A stretch of 38,951 bases of DNA from Gammaproteobacteria bacterium (GTDB taxonomy: Bacteria > Pseudomonadota > Gammaproteobacteria > Steroidobacterales > Steroidobacteraceae), in NCBI GenBank assembly GCA_030040575.1, contig JASHTK010000264.1, positions 1 to 38,951 on the forward strand. Direction: 5' to 3'. The notes below the pieces were generated by a model, which made no database searches, was not told where the DNA came from, and saw nothing but the letters and a program-made list of their open reading frames with translations. Positions 25,659-33,328 of the stretch are shown piece after piece (position 1 is the first letter of the stretch; each line of letters begins with the position of its first letter). Both the position numbers and the translations under genes were made by a program.

Positions 25659-27212
25659 TTATTTCGGCTCGGCTAGCTCGACGGCGAGCGATGCGAGGCT
25701 CACGGGCGCATCAAACATCGGGCCTTCCGCGAAATCGAAGCCGGCGGCGGCGAGCCACCGCCGCGTCGCCTCTCCATCGACGCGCTTCGCCGCGCAGTGC
25801 ACGCCGAGCACCCGCGCCGCCTGCGAGATCGCGACGATGCGCGCCTGCGCGAGCTTGTCGCGCAGCGCCGCGACGACGAGCGCGGGGTCGATCTTCACCA
25901 GCCGCAGCGCCTTCGATCTCAGCAGCTCGAGCGCCCCGGAATCGAACGTGAAGTCATCGATCACGAGGAAGGTGCCGAGCTGCTCGACGGTGCGGACGAA
26001 GCGCTCGGCGCGCGCGCGGTGGCGCACGTAGAGGGACTCCTCGATCTGAAAGCCGATGCCATCGAGGCCTACCGCCGTGTCGCGCAGAGAGCCGGCGACG
26101 AGGTCGGGCAGGTCCTCCGCTTCCAGGGCGAGGGCGGATACGGCGAGCGCGAAGGTGAGCGGGACGCGCTCGGTGAGATGAGGATTCGCGGCGAGCCACG
26201 CCGTGAGCTCCTTGAGTGCGGCGACGAGCGTGCGGGCCGCCTCGGCCGAGGCGTTGAGGACTCCGCAGAAGGTGGCGCCGGTGAGCGCCGCAGCCGCTGG
26301 TGCCGCAGCCGAGGCCGGCGCGCGCGAGAGGACCTGGAAGCGGCGCATGCGGCCGCCCGGCCGCAGCTTCGTCAGCTCCTGCACGCTAAGGTCCGGCTCA
26401 CGGGCCGGCTCGTGGGCTGGCTCATGGGGCGGCTCGTGGGGCGGCTCGGCAGGCTCGGATGGCGTGGTCCGCGACGGCTCGGCGAGGACGACTGCGGGCG
26501 ACTTCGGCAGCGGCTCCGGGGACGATTCGGCAGCCGCGAATCGAGGCGGCTCGGCGGTCTGGGCCACGGTGGCGCTCGAGGGCGGGGTGGCGCTCGGGGT
26601 CACGGCCTCATGCGCGAGCTCGAACGTCAGAATGTCATCGATCTCCTTCGGCGCCAGGATCTCGAGGCTGATCGTTCCGGTCGAGTCGGCGCGAGGACGG
26701 CTCTGCGGCGCGGTAGCCGCCGCGGGTGCGGCACTCGCTGCGGGCACGGCGGCCGCGGGAGCCGGCGCCGCCTTCGATGGAGGAAGGAGGCTGATCGCGA
26801 GCCGCCGCAGGATGTCCTCGACCTGGGAGGTGAAGACTCGATCCGCGAGGCCGCCCGCAGCCAGGGCCTTCGCATCCACGAGGATCATGACGAGACCGGC
26901 GAGCTCGGCCCGCGCCGCGCGCACGGCGAGGAACACCGCGCCGCGCCCGTCGTGGAAGTCGGTTTCGCGGTGCGCCTGCGACGGCTGGTCCTTCAGCTCG
27001 CTCAACGCCTCGACCACGAAGCTTTGCTCGTCGGGACCGAGAGCTCCCTCGGAGAGCCAGAGCACCTCGCCCTCGGTGTCGTACAGGGAGACGGAATGCA
27101 GGCGCAGAGGCGGCAGCGCGGCGCGTAGCTGCCATCCGAGCGATTCCGATATCGCGGGCGGAGAGGCCGGCTCGACGGCCGGCGCCTCCGGTATGAGATT
27201 GGGCGTGGACAA
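25659..27212 (-). CDS. Degenerate EAL-domain protein, probably non-catalytic
   Basis: A 517-residue protein. The N-terminal 130 residues look like a small alpha/beta sensor domain (SVSLYDTEGEVLWLSEG...GRGAVFLAVRAARAELAGLVMILVDA). A long Pro/Ala/Ser/Glu-rich linker includes a PHEP/AHEP/AREP repeat, and the C-terminal 220 residues follow the EAL order: GFQIEESL, LVIDDFTFDSGALELL, LRLVKIDPALV, HCAAKRVDGEATRRWL and FAEGPMFDAP. Compared with active phosphodiesterases, the EAL signature, the DDFGTG loop (DDFTFD here) and the A-E-G-V-E motif (A-K-R-V-D here) are altered, while the KID lysine is kept. Hydrolysis of cyclic-di-GMP is therefore unlikely; a binding or scaffold role is inferred. Confidence 0.75.
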   Translation of the reverse strand: MSTPNLIPEAPAVEPASPPAISESLGWQLRAALPPLRLHSVSLYDTEGEVLWLSEGALGPDEQSFVVEALSELKDQPSQAHRETDFHDGRGAVFLAVRAARAELAGLVMILVDAKALAAGGLADRVFTSQVEDILRRLAISLLPPSKAAPAPAAAVPAASAAPAAATAPQSRPRADSTGTISLEILAPKEIDDILTFELAHEAVTPSATPPSSATVAQTAEPPRFAAAESSPEPLPKSPAVVLAEPSRTTPSEPAEPPHEPPHEPAHEPAREPDLSVQELTKLRPGGRMRRFQVLSRAPASAAAPAAAALTGATFCGVLNASAEAARTLVAALKELTAWLAANPHLTERVPLTFALAVSALALEAEDLPDLVAGSLRDTAVGLDGIGFQIEESLYVRHRARAERFVRTVEQLGTFLVIDDFTFDSGALELLRSKALRLVKIDPALVVAALRDKLAQARIVAISQAARVLGVHCAAKRVDGEATRRWLAAAGFDFAEGPMFDAPVSLASLAVELAEPK

Positions 27213-27241
27213 TTCGGCCCCCGAAGCGCGATCAAGCGTGA

Positions 27242-27254
27242 CAGGACTGTCCTG
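27242..27254. promoter_or_regulatory. 13-bp palindrome upstream of the EAL-domain gene
   Basis: CAGGAC-T-GTCCTG is a perfect 6-bp inverted repeat with one central base, 30 bp upstream of the minus-strand EAL gene start. It could be a regulator site. No promoter hexamers could be placed with confidence. Confidence 0.25.
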
Positions 27255-27417
27255 CCGCCGCCGTGACCCTGCTCGCGTTTGAGCCGATGAGCAGGCGAGG
27301 TCCGCGAGCGGCCGACGCCCGCGTTATGTCAAGGAGCGCCCGGCCCGCTCCGACCGATCACACCGAGGCCGGCCGGGCGAAGCCCCATCAGTCGCTGCTC
27401 GCCCGCAGCGAGCCCGG

Positions 27418-27927
27418 TCAGGCGGTGCCGAGGTAATCGCGCTTGCCGATCTCCACGCCGTTGTGGCGCAGGATGTCGTACGCGGTGACCACGTGGAAGT
27501 AGAAGTTGGGCAGCGCCCAGTCCTTGAGGTACGCGAGTCCCTTGAAGTCGAGGGAGCCGCCGTTCGGGATCGGCAGCCTCACGTCGCGGTCCTCCGAGCC
27601 TTCGAACGCGCCCGCCCGCACGCTCTGCAGATAGTCGAGGGTCTTCGCGACGCGCGACTTGAGCTCATCGAGCGTCTGTTCGTTGTCCTCGAATCGCGGT
27701 GGATCCTGGCCGGTGAGCCGTGCCGTCGAGCCCTTGGCGAAGTCGCATGCGATCTGCACCTGCTTGACGAGCGGATACATATCCGGCGCGAGCCGCGCCC
27801 CGGCGAGCGCGGCGGGATCGAGCTTTCTCGCGCTCGCATGCTGGGCCGCTTTCTCGAGGATCTTGGTGAGGGCACGCAGCGTGGGAACGAACGTCTCGAC
27901 CGACATGGCGTACATCGAGATCTTCAC
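27418..27927 (-). CDS. DUF1993 family protein
   Basis: A 169-residue protein beginning VKISMYAMSVETFVPTLRALTKIL, the N-terminal signature of DUF1993, a family of alpha-helical proteins related to the DinB-type four-helix bundle (family relation from memory). Further family blocks are PDMYPLVKQVQIACDFAKG, the E/D-rich turn, and DFKGLAYLKDWALPNFYFHVVTAYDILRHNGV near the end. The start was placed at GTG 27927, matching usual DUF1993 starts (M.ISMY); the ORF-track extension to 28050 is unlike the family. A LysR gene is divergent from it 174 bp away and may control it. Biochemical function is unknown. Confidence 0.85.
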   Translation of the reverse strand: MKISMYAMSVETFVPTLRALTKILEKAAQHASARKLDPAALAGARLAPDMYPLVKQVQIACDFAKGSTARLTGQDPPRFEDNEQTLDELKSRVAKTLDYLQSVRAGAFEGSEDRDVRLPIPNGGSLDFKGLAYLKDWALPNFYFHVVTAYDILRHNGVEIGKRDYLGTA

Positions 27928-28055
27928 GGCAGGCTCGCGGGTGGCTCGGGATGACGGAGGCGGATCGTATCGCACGAGCGGCCGGGACTCCCACCTCGCC
28001 GGCGCGCGCGCCTCGCGCTCGCCGGCCGACGGGCTTCCGAGTGGCATCAACGGAC

Positions 28056-28071
28056 CAATACTGAAACAATA
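28056..28071. promoter_or_regulatory. Direct repeat of CAATA in the DUF1993/LysR divergent region
   Basis: CAATA at 28056-28060 and 28067-28071 is spaced by one helical turn (11 bp), 30-45 bp before the LysR start in an AT-richer patch. This is a plausible regulator or promoter site; evidence is position only. Confidence 0.2.
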
Positions 28072-28101
28072 GGCACTCTACACGGGGCGATTGCACAGCA
28101 C

Positions 28102-29001
28102 ATGAATCTAATCTGGCTGCCGGCTCAGCTCGCCGTACTCGCCAAGGTCGTCGATCTCAACGGCTTCTCCGCCGCGGCGCGCGCGCTCGGCGTGCCGAAG
28201 GCCGCCGTCAGCCGCGCCGTGGCGGATCTCGAGCGATCGCTCGGTGTGCGAGTGCTCGAGCGCACGACGCGCAGGATCTCGCTCACCGCGGCCGGCCGCA
28301 TCGCCTACCCGCATGCGAAGCGACTGGTCGAGGAGACCGAGACGGCACAATCGCAGGTCGCCCGGCTGCGCTCCCCGCCCGCACGGCCGCTCCGGGTCGG
28401 CGCCGAGCCCACCTACGGGCGCGTGCTGCTGACGCCGCTCGTGCCGCGCTTCCTCGAGAGCTTCCCGCAGGTGCCGCTCGAGGTCGCCCTGCAAGCCGGC
28501 GGCCTCGATTCCTGCGACGTGGCGCTCTGCACCAGCGCTCCCGATCGTCCGGGCCTCGCCGAGCGCACGCTCGGCGCGCCCCCCGCCGTCCTGTGCGCGA
28601 CGCCGGCGTATCTCGAGGCGCGCGGCGCGCCGCAGCGGCCCGAGGACCTCGGCCGCCACGACCTGCTCACGCCCGACGGGGAGAGCGCGGACCTCAAGCT
28701 CCTGCTGTCGCGCGGCTCGCAGCGCGCCGAGGTGCGCCTCGTCGCGAAGCTGCGGGTCAACGATCCGGCGGTGCTGCATGCCGCGACGGCCGCCGGTCTC
28801 GGCATCGGGCTGCTGCCGGAGTTTCTCTGCCGGCAGGGCCTTGCGACCGGGAAGCTGAGACTCGTGCTGCCGCAGTGGAGCCTGCCGCCCGCCGCCGCGC
28901 TGCGCGCGGTGTATCCGGAGATCCTCGCGGCCGACCCGCGCGTGCAGCACTTCGTCGATTTCGTCGCGGCGAACATCGTCCCGGCGCTCGCGCGGACGTA
29001 A
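28102..29001 (+). CDS. LysR family transcriptional regulator
   Basis: A 299-residue LysR-type regulator. The winged-helix head (about residues 1-65) reads FSAAARALGVPKAAVSRAVADLERSLGVRVLERTTRRISLTAAG. The effector-binding domain follows (PLRVGAEPTYGRVLLTPLVPRFLESFP) with a GLGIGLLPEFL segment near the end. It is divergent from the DUF1993 gene and is followed after 4 bp by an acyl-CoA dehydrogenase gene on the same strand, so either could be a target. LysR proteins normally regulate a divergent neighbour and themselves; ligand unknown. Confidence 0.92.
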   Translation: MNLIWLPAQLAVLAKVVDLNGFSAAARALGVPKAAVSRAVADLERSLGVRVLERTTRRISLTAAGRIAYPHAKRLVEETETAQSQVARLRSPPARPLRVGAEPTYGRVLLTPLVPRFLESFPQVPLEVALQAGGLDSCDVALCTSAPDRPGLAERTLGAPPAVLCATPAYLEARGAPQRPEDLGRHDLLTPDGESADLKLLLSRGSQRAEVRLVAKLRVNDPAVLHAATAAGLGIGLLPEFLCRQGLATGKLRLVLPQWSLPPAAALRAVYPEILAADPRVQHFVDFVAANIVPALART

Positions 29002-29005
29002 CGCG

Positions 29006-30817
29006 ATGTATCGCGCTCCGCTCGACGACATCGGATTCGTGCTGCACGAGCTCCTCGGCGCCGAGGCGCTCGCGGGCTGCGGGGATTTCCCGGATTACTC
29101 GGCCGACCTCGCGAGCACCGTCCTCGCGGAGGCGGCGCGCTTTGCGGAGGCGGTGCTCGCGCCGCTCAACCAGAGCGGCGACCGGGAAGGCGCTCATTGG
29201 AGCGCGGCGGGCGTCACCGCGCCCGCAGGCTTCAAAGCAGCGTATCGCCAGTTCGTCGAGGGGGGCTGGCCGCAGCTCGGCGCAAGTCCGCAGTACGGCG
29301 GTGAGCCCGTGCCACAGATGCTCGCGACGGCGGTCCAGGAGATCTGGGCGTCGGCCAACCTCTCCTTCGAGCTCTGCCCGATGCTCACCCACAGCGCCGC
29401 TCATGCGCTCGCGCTCACCGGCTCGCAGGCGCAGCGGGACCTGTACCTGCCGAAGCTCGTGAGCGGCGAGTGGACCGGCACGATGGTGCTCACCGAGCCG
29501 CAAGCCGGCTCGGACCTCGGGCTCATCCGGACCCGGGCCACGCCCGAGGGGGAGCATTACCGGATCTTTGGCCAGAAGATCTTCATCACCTGGGGCGAGC
29601 ACGACTACACCGAGAACATCGTTCACATGGTGCTCGCACGCATCGACGGCGCGCCTCCCGGGACGCGCGGCATCTCGCTGTTCATCGTGCCGAAGGTGCT
29701 CGTCAACCCGGACGGAAGCTTAGGAAGACGCAACGAGGTGCGGTGCGTCTCCATTGAGCACAAGCTCGGCATCCACGCGAGCCCGACGTGCGTCATGGCG
29801 TTCGGGGAGCGCGCGGGCGCGATCGGCCATCTCGTCGGCGAGGCGAATCGCGGCCTCGAGTACATGTTCGTCATGATGAATACCGCCCGGCTCGGGGTCG
29901 GTCTGCAGGGCTATGCGTTCGCCGAGTGCGCGCTTCAGCAGGCCGCGGACTGGGCGCGCGCTCGCGTGCAGGGCAAGCCCCCCGCGACGCCGCAGGCGGG
30001 CGCGGGCGGCCCGGGCGCCGCCCCGATCATTCATCACCCCGACGTGAAGCGCATGCTGCTCGGGATGAAGTCGGGCGTCGAGGCGATGCGCGCCCTCACG
30101 CTGTATGCGGCGTCCCGTCTCGATGCGGCCGCGCATCACCGCGACGCAGCGGTGCGCGCCGCCGCCCAGGCCCGCGCCGATTTGCTGATTCCCATCGTGA
30201 AGGGATGGTGCACCGAGCTCGGCATCGAGGCCGCATCCGCGGGGATCCAGGCGCACGGCGGCATGGGCTACATCGAGGAGACCGGCGCGGCGCAGTTCCT
30301 GCGCGATGCGCGGATCACCGCGATTTACGAGGGCACGACGGGCATCCAGGCGAACGACCTCCTCGGGCGCAAGCTCGGTCGCGACCAAGGCGCCGCGATG
30401 TCGGCTCTCCTCAAGGAGATGCAAGTCGAGCTCGACGGCCTGAGATCGACGAACGCCGCCGCGGCGGCGGTGCGATCCGCCGCGCTCGAGGCGGTCGCGC
30501 TCCTCGGACACGCGACGCAGTCGCTCCTCGGAATGCTGGGCTCCGATGCGGCGCGTGCGGCGGGCGTCGCCGTTCCCTACCTCGAGTTGTGCGGCCTCAC
30601 CCTCGGCGGCTGGCTGATGGCGAGGTCCGCGGAGGTCGCCGCGGGCAAGCTCGCTCGCACCAGCACCGCCGCCGGCGGCGACCCTGCGCGCTATGCGGCC
30701 AAACTGCAGACGGCGCGCTTCTACGCCGAGCAGCGGCTGCCGGGCGCGCTCGCGCTCGCGCGCATCGTGCAGTCCGGCGCCGCGAGCGTCGCGGAAGCGG
30801 ACGCACGGCTCATTTGA
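29006..30817 (+). CDS. Acyl-CoA dehydrogenase (FadE/DmdC-like, with C-terminal extension)
   Basis: A flavoprotein that introduces the alpha-beta double bond in acyl-CoA. It has 603 residues, the length of the longer group with an additional C-terminal domain that includes MMPA-CoA dehydrogenase DmdC and many FadE-type enzymes. Motifs: GTMVLTEPQAGSDLGLIRTRA and FGQKIFITWGEHD (flavin region), HGGMGYIEETGAAQFLRDARITAIYEGTTGIQANDLLGRK in the C-terminal helical domain with the catalytic Glu in YEGTTGIQ. The start is 4 bp after the LysR stop. The last 8 bp overlap the convergent lipase gene. The chain-length specificity cannot be read from the sequence. Confidence 0.92.
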   Translation: MYRAPLDDIGFVLHELLGAEALAGCGDFPDYSADLASTVLAEAARFAEAVLAPLNQSGDREGAHWSAAGVTAPAGFKAAYRQFVEGGWPQLGASPQYGGEPVPQMLATAVQEIWASANLSFELCPMLTHSAAHALALTGSQAQRDLYLPKLVSGEWTGTMVLTEPQAGSDLGLIRTRATPEGEHYRIFGQKIFITWGEHDYTENIVHMVLARIDGAPPGTRGISLFIVPKVLVNPDGSLGRRNEVRCVSIEHKLGIHASPTCVMAFGERAGAIGHLVGEANRGLEYMFVMMNTARLGVGLQGYAFAECALQQAADWARARVQGKPPATPQAGAGGPGAAPIIHHPDVKRMLLGMKSGVEAMRALTLYAASRLDAAAHHRDAAVRAAAQARADLLIPIVKGWCTELGIEAASAGIQAHGGMGYIEETGAAQFLRDARITAIYEGTTGIQANDLLGRKLGRDQGAAMSALLKEMQVELDGLRSTNAAAAAVRSAALEAVALLGHATQSLLGMLGSDAARAAGVAVPYLELCGLTLGGWLMARSAEVAAGKLARTSTAAGGDPARYAAKLQTARFYAEQRLPGALALARIVQSGAASVAEADARLI

Positions 30818-32210
30818 CCGGGCGCTGCGGCGGCGCGCTTCGGGCGCGCCGCCGCGGGCGCTGCGATCGCGCAGGCACGCGCAATCGAAGCTTCGGCGGC
30901 TCATTCAGGTTCTGCAGGAACTCCCGGCGCTCATCGGGCGCGAGGCTCGCCCAGTCCACCTTCGCGACCTGCGTGCGGCTTAAGGCCCGATCGCTCACCT
31001 GCGCCTCGGCGATGCTGGCGCTCGTCCACTCGGAGGGCAGCCGCCGGGTCGAGCCGCTCCGCAGCAGATCGACGACGGCAGCGGCGACCGTGCGGTCGCG
31101 CGTGAGGTCGCTGTGCGAGACCACCGCATGGAAATTGCGGGCGCCCGCGAGACGCGCGCAGGAGACCGGCACCGTCCCATCCCCGCGCCGCGTGATCGTG
31201 TAGACGAACTCGCCGCCGCGCCGATTGACCGCCGTCACGGTCTCCTGCCCGACGCCGACGATCGCGGCGCAGCGCTCATCGGGCGGCGCGAGCACCTGAT
31301 CGATCGCGCGCGCGGACTCGAGCAGCGCCGGGACCGGCTGCGGGCCCGAGCCGGGCCAGGCCGCCGGATCGAGCAGGTCGATCGCTCCGCTGTGTCCCGC
31401 CCTCGGGAGCATGTGATAGAGGCTCGGAAAGGTGCTGAAGATCGTGGCCGCGAGCGCCTCCGCCGAGTGGCGCGAGTCGAGGCGGGCGATCTTGCGCACC
31501 ACCGAGTACGTGCCTCTGAGGGCCTGCACGGCGGCGAATGAGCCGTAGTTGGGGCTTCCGAGCAGCACGAGACGCCCGACCTTCTCGCCGCCGGGGGAGG
31601 CGAGCGCCGCGCGGCTCACGAGGCCGCCCAGGCTGTGTCCGACGAGGGACACCTTCGCGGCGGGCTCCGCCTGCAGGCGTCGCGCGAGCTCGCGGCCGAG
31701 CTGCTCGACCCCGAACCGCCAGTCGTAGCAGTGGAAGACGGCGTCGAACCCCGCGGCGCGCAGGTGGAGCTTGATTCTGAGGTACGAGTACAGAACGACG
31801 CCGTACTCGGTCATGCCGGGGCTGACGGTGGCATCGGCGGCACGGGCAGCAATCGGCAGCGCAAGCTCCGTCAGCCGGCCGTAGCCGATATCGACCGGGT
31901 CCACCCAGAGGATGTCGCGCGGCAGAGGGGCGCGCCGCGGCAGTCCGAGCTGCGAGCCCATGATGCCCGGCACGATGAGCGCACGCGGTGAGCCCGCGGA
32001 CGGTGCGGCATCGTGCGCGGCGCGGGCGAGACGCGCGAGCTCGCGATACTCGCCCGGGCCGAAGAACGCTTCGAGCTCAGGGCGCCGCTCGCCGCTCGCG
32101 AGCAGCCGCTCGACGTCATCGTCGGTCCAGACGAGACGGTCGTAGGGAGTGACGTGGTCCGAGCCGGGGTGCGGACGGGTCTCGCGGATCGCGGGGGCTT
32201 CCGTCGCCAC
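30810..32210 (-). CDS. LCAT-like alpha/beta hydrolase (lipase/acyltransferase)
   Basis: A 466-residue serine hydrolase of the alpha/beta fold. ALIVPGIMGSQLG near residue 80 is the N-terminal signature of lecithin:cholesterol acyltransferase-like proteins, and VSLVGHSLGGLVSRAAL carries the nucleophilic Ser (GHSLGG). Later blocks HMLPRAG and DGTVPVSCARL (catalytic Asp region) and NFHAVVSHSDL (His) complete a triad. There is no signal peptide, so it is probably cytoplasmic or leaves by another route. The C-terminus is a basic tail. GTG 32210 directly abuts the TGA of the PCu(A)C gene, so the two are translationally linked. Its substrate is unknown; ester lipids are the family default. Confidence 0.85.
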   Translation of the reverse strand: MATEAPAIRETRPHPGSDHVTPYDRLVWTDDDVERLLASGERRPELEAFFGPGEYRELARLARAAHDAAPSAGSPRALIVPGIMGSQLGLPRRAPLPRDILWVDPVDIGYGRLTELALPIAARAADATVSPGMTEYGVVLYSYLRIKLHLRAAGFDAVFHCYDWRFGVEQLGRELARRLQAEPAAKVSLVGHSLGGLVSRAALASPGGEKVGRLVLLGSPNYGSFAAVQALRGTYSVVRKIARLDSRHSAEALAATIFSTFPSLYHMLPRAGHSGAIDLLDPAAWPGSGPQPVPALLESARAIDQVLAPPDERCAAIVGVGQETVTAVNRRGGEFVYTITRRGDGTVPVSCARLAGARNFHAVVSHSDLTRDRTVAAAVVDLLRSGSTRRLPSEWTSASIAEAQVSDRALSRTQVAKVDWASLAPDERREFLQNLNEPPKLRLRVPARSQRPRRRARSAPPQRPVK

Positions 32211-32681
32211 TCACTCGCTGCCGAGCGGCCGCACTCGCGCGGACACGTGGATCGCTTCGCCGCTCGCCAAGTGGAGCACGAGGGCCACGCTCTCCCCGAC
32301 CTGCAGCGGCTTGCGCAGCCCGTCGAGCATGACGTGCAGCGCCCCCGGCTCGAGGGTGATCGACCGGCCCGGAGCGACGGTGAGGCTCGCGACCGGGCGC
32401 ATCATCGACTCACCGTTCATCACCAGGGTCCGGTGAAGCATCGCCTCGCTCGCGACGGGCGAGCTCACCCCCACCAGCACGATCGGCGCATCGCCGGTGT
32501 TGCGCAGGGTGAAGTAGGCCGCGGCGACTTCTGAGCCGGGGGGCGGCTGCGGAATCCAGGCGTTCTCCACCTGCACCGGAGTCGGCGGCGCACTCGATGC
32601 GGGAGGCGCGGCGAGCGAGGCGCCGGCGAGCAGGGCCGCCGTCGCGAGGACGAGCGAAACCGAGAGCGAGCGTCGGGGCAT
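32211..32681 (-). CDS. PCu(A)C-type periplasmic copper chaperone
   Basis: Periplasmic Cu(I) chaperone of the kind that delivers copper to cytochrome oxidase. The 156-residue product has a signal peptide (SVSLVLATAALLAGASLAA) and a cupredoxin-like domain. The family's H-X10-M-X21-H-X-M copper motif is exact: H83, M94, H116 and M118. ATG 32681 gives a normal signal peptide; an in-frame ATG at 32714 would add 11 residues. No cytochrome oxidase or SCO gene is visible nearby, and the gene is instead coupled to the LCAT-like hydrolase. Confidence 0.92.
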   Translation of the reverse strand: MPRRSLSVSLVLATAALLAGASLAAPPASSAPPTPVQVENAWIPQPPPGSEVAAAYFTLRNTGDAPIVLVGVSSPVASEAMLHRTLVMNGESMMRPVASLTVAPGRSITLEPGALHVMLDGLRKPLQVGESVALVLHLASGEAIHVSARVRPLGSE

Positions 32682-32805
32682 GTCGGCTCGAGCGGGTGGG
32701 CGGCTATGCCGCATGAAGAGCTCCGGCTGGGCATTATGCCAGCAGGGGCACGGACGCCGCGGTGGACTGCGGGAGGCAGTAGGCCCGCTCGCGGCGAGGA
32801 TTGGT

Positions 32806-32825
32806 CTATTAGTGGTTGATAATAG
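32806..32825. promoter_or_regulatory. Inverted repeat CTATTA-N8-TAATAG overlapping the antitoxin promoter
   Basis: CTATTA at 32806-32811 and its exact complement TAATAG at 32820-32825 cover the -35 region of the strong promoter described next. The pair GGTTGATAATAGG and GGTGAATAATGG also form an imperfect direct repeat. The position fits an autoregulatory operator for the downstream protein. Confidence 0.4.
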
Positions 32826-32843
32826 GTGAATAATGGATATAAT
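32816..32843 (+). promoter_or_regulatory. Strong sigma-70 promoter for the antitoxin-like gene
   Basis: TTGATA (32816-32821, 5/6 to TTGACA) and a perfect TATAAT (32838-32843) are separated by 16 bp. Transcription would start near 32850, giving a short leader to the ATG at 32877. This is the clearest promoter in the window and shows that the ORF-track start at 32826, inside the promoter, is wrong. Confidence 0.75.
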
Positions 32844-32876
32844 ACGGTCAAAGTATGTTCCACGCCTAACGGAAGC

Positions 32877-33314
32877 ATGAGCGCACGCCCCGCGCTGTTC
32901 GGCACGGTCCCCTCGCACGACTACTTGCAGTTCTGGCAATCCGGCCGCTTCCAGCCCCAGCGCGTCGTGAGATTCCTCGGCCTCGCGAAGGAGGATGTCG
33001 CCCGCATCGCGGGGCTCGCGGTGTCCTCCGTACGCTTCGATCGGAAAGCGCCGCGCGATCTCACCGAGCGCCTGACGGACGTCGCCGTCACCTGCACCCT
33101 GGTCGCAGAGTCCTTCGCGGGCAACGCGACGAGGACGGGGCTCTGGTTCAAGGCGGTGAACCCCATGCTCGGCGAGATCTCACCGCGCGACATGATCCGC
33201 GAAGGCCGGCACGAGCAGCTGAGGCGCCTCGTGCTCGAGGCGCTGGCCGAGTCACCGCTGCCGCGCGCGGAGCCGCCTGCGGGGACCGAGCTCGCCGGCG
33301 CGCGCCGCGGCTGA
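32877..33314 (+). CDS. Antitoxin Xre/MbcA/ParS-type, toxin-binding domain protein (solitary)
   Basis: A 145-residue protein. The core (GLAKEDVARIAGLAVSSVRFDRKAPRDLTERL) is HTH-like, as in Xre-type antitoxins. It is followed by LFKAVNPMLG-like text, seen as LWFKAVNPMLGEISPRDMIREGR, which is the toxin-binding (DUF2384) signature W-F-x-x-x-N-P-x-L-x-x-x-S-P-R-D. Such antitoxins normally precede or follow a RES-domain NAD-degrading toxin; no RES-like gene is on either side. The ATG at 32877 is chosen over GTG 32826 because of the promoter. The Pro-rich C-terminus is variable. Function as a stand-alone regulator or remnant antitoxin is inference. Confidence 0.78.
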   Translation: MSARPALFGTVPSHDYLQFWQSGRFQPQRVVRFLGLAKEDVARIAGLAVSSVRFDRKAPRDLTERLTDVAVTCTLVAESFAGNATRTGLWFKAVNPMLGEISPRDMIREGRHEQLRRLVLEALAESPLPRAEPPAGTELAGARRG

Positions 33315-33328
33315 AGGGTCTCGAGGGC

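Noticed and set aside
32826-32876. GTG start of the antitoxin-like gene given by the ORF track
   Set aside because: The codons would lie on the -10 element and upstream of the predicted transcript start; ATG 32877 fits.
32682-32876. Possible RES toxin or small toxin gene beside the antitoxin
   Set aside because: Both strands were examined; only promoter and leader sequence is present, and the next gene downstream is an ABC permease on the other strand.
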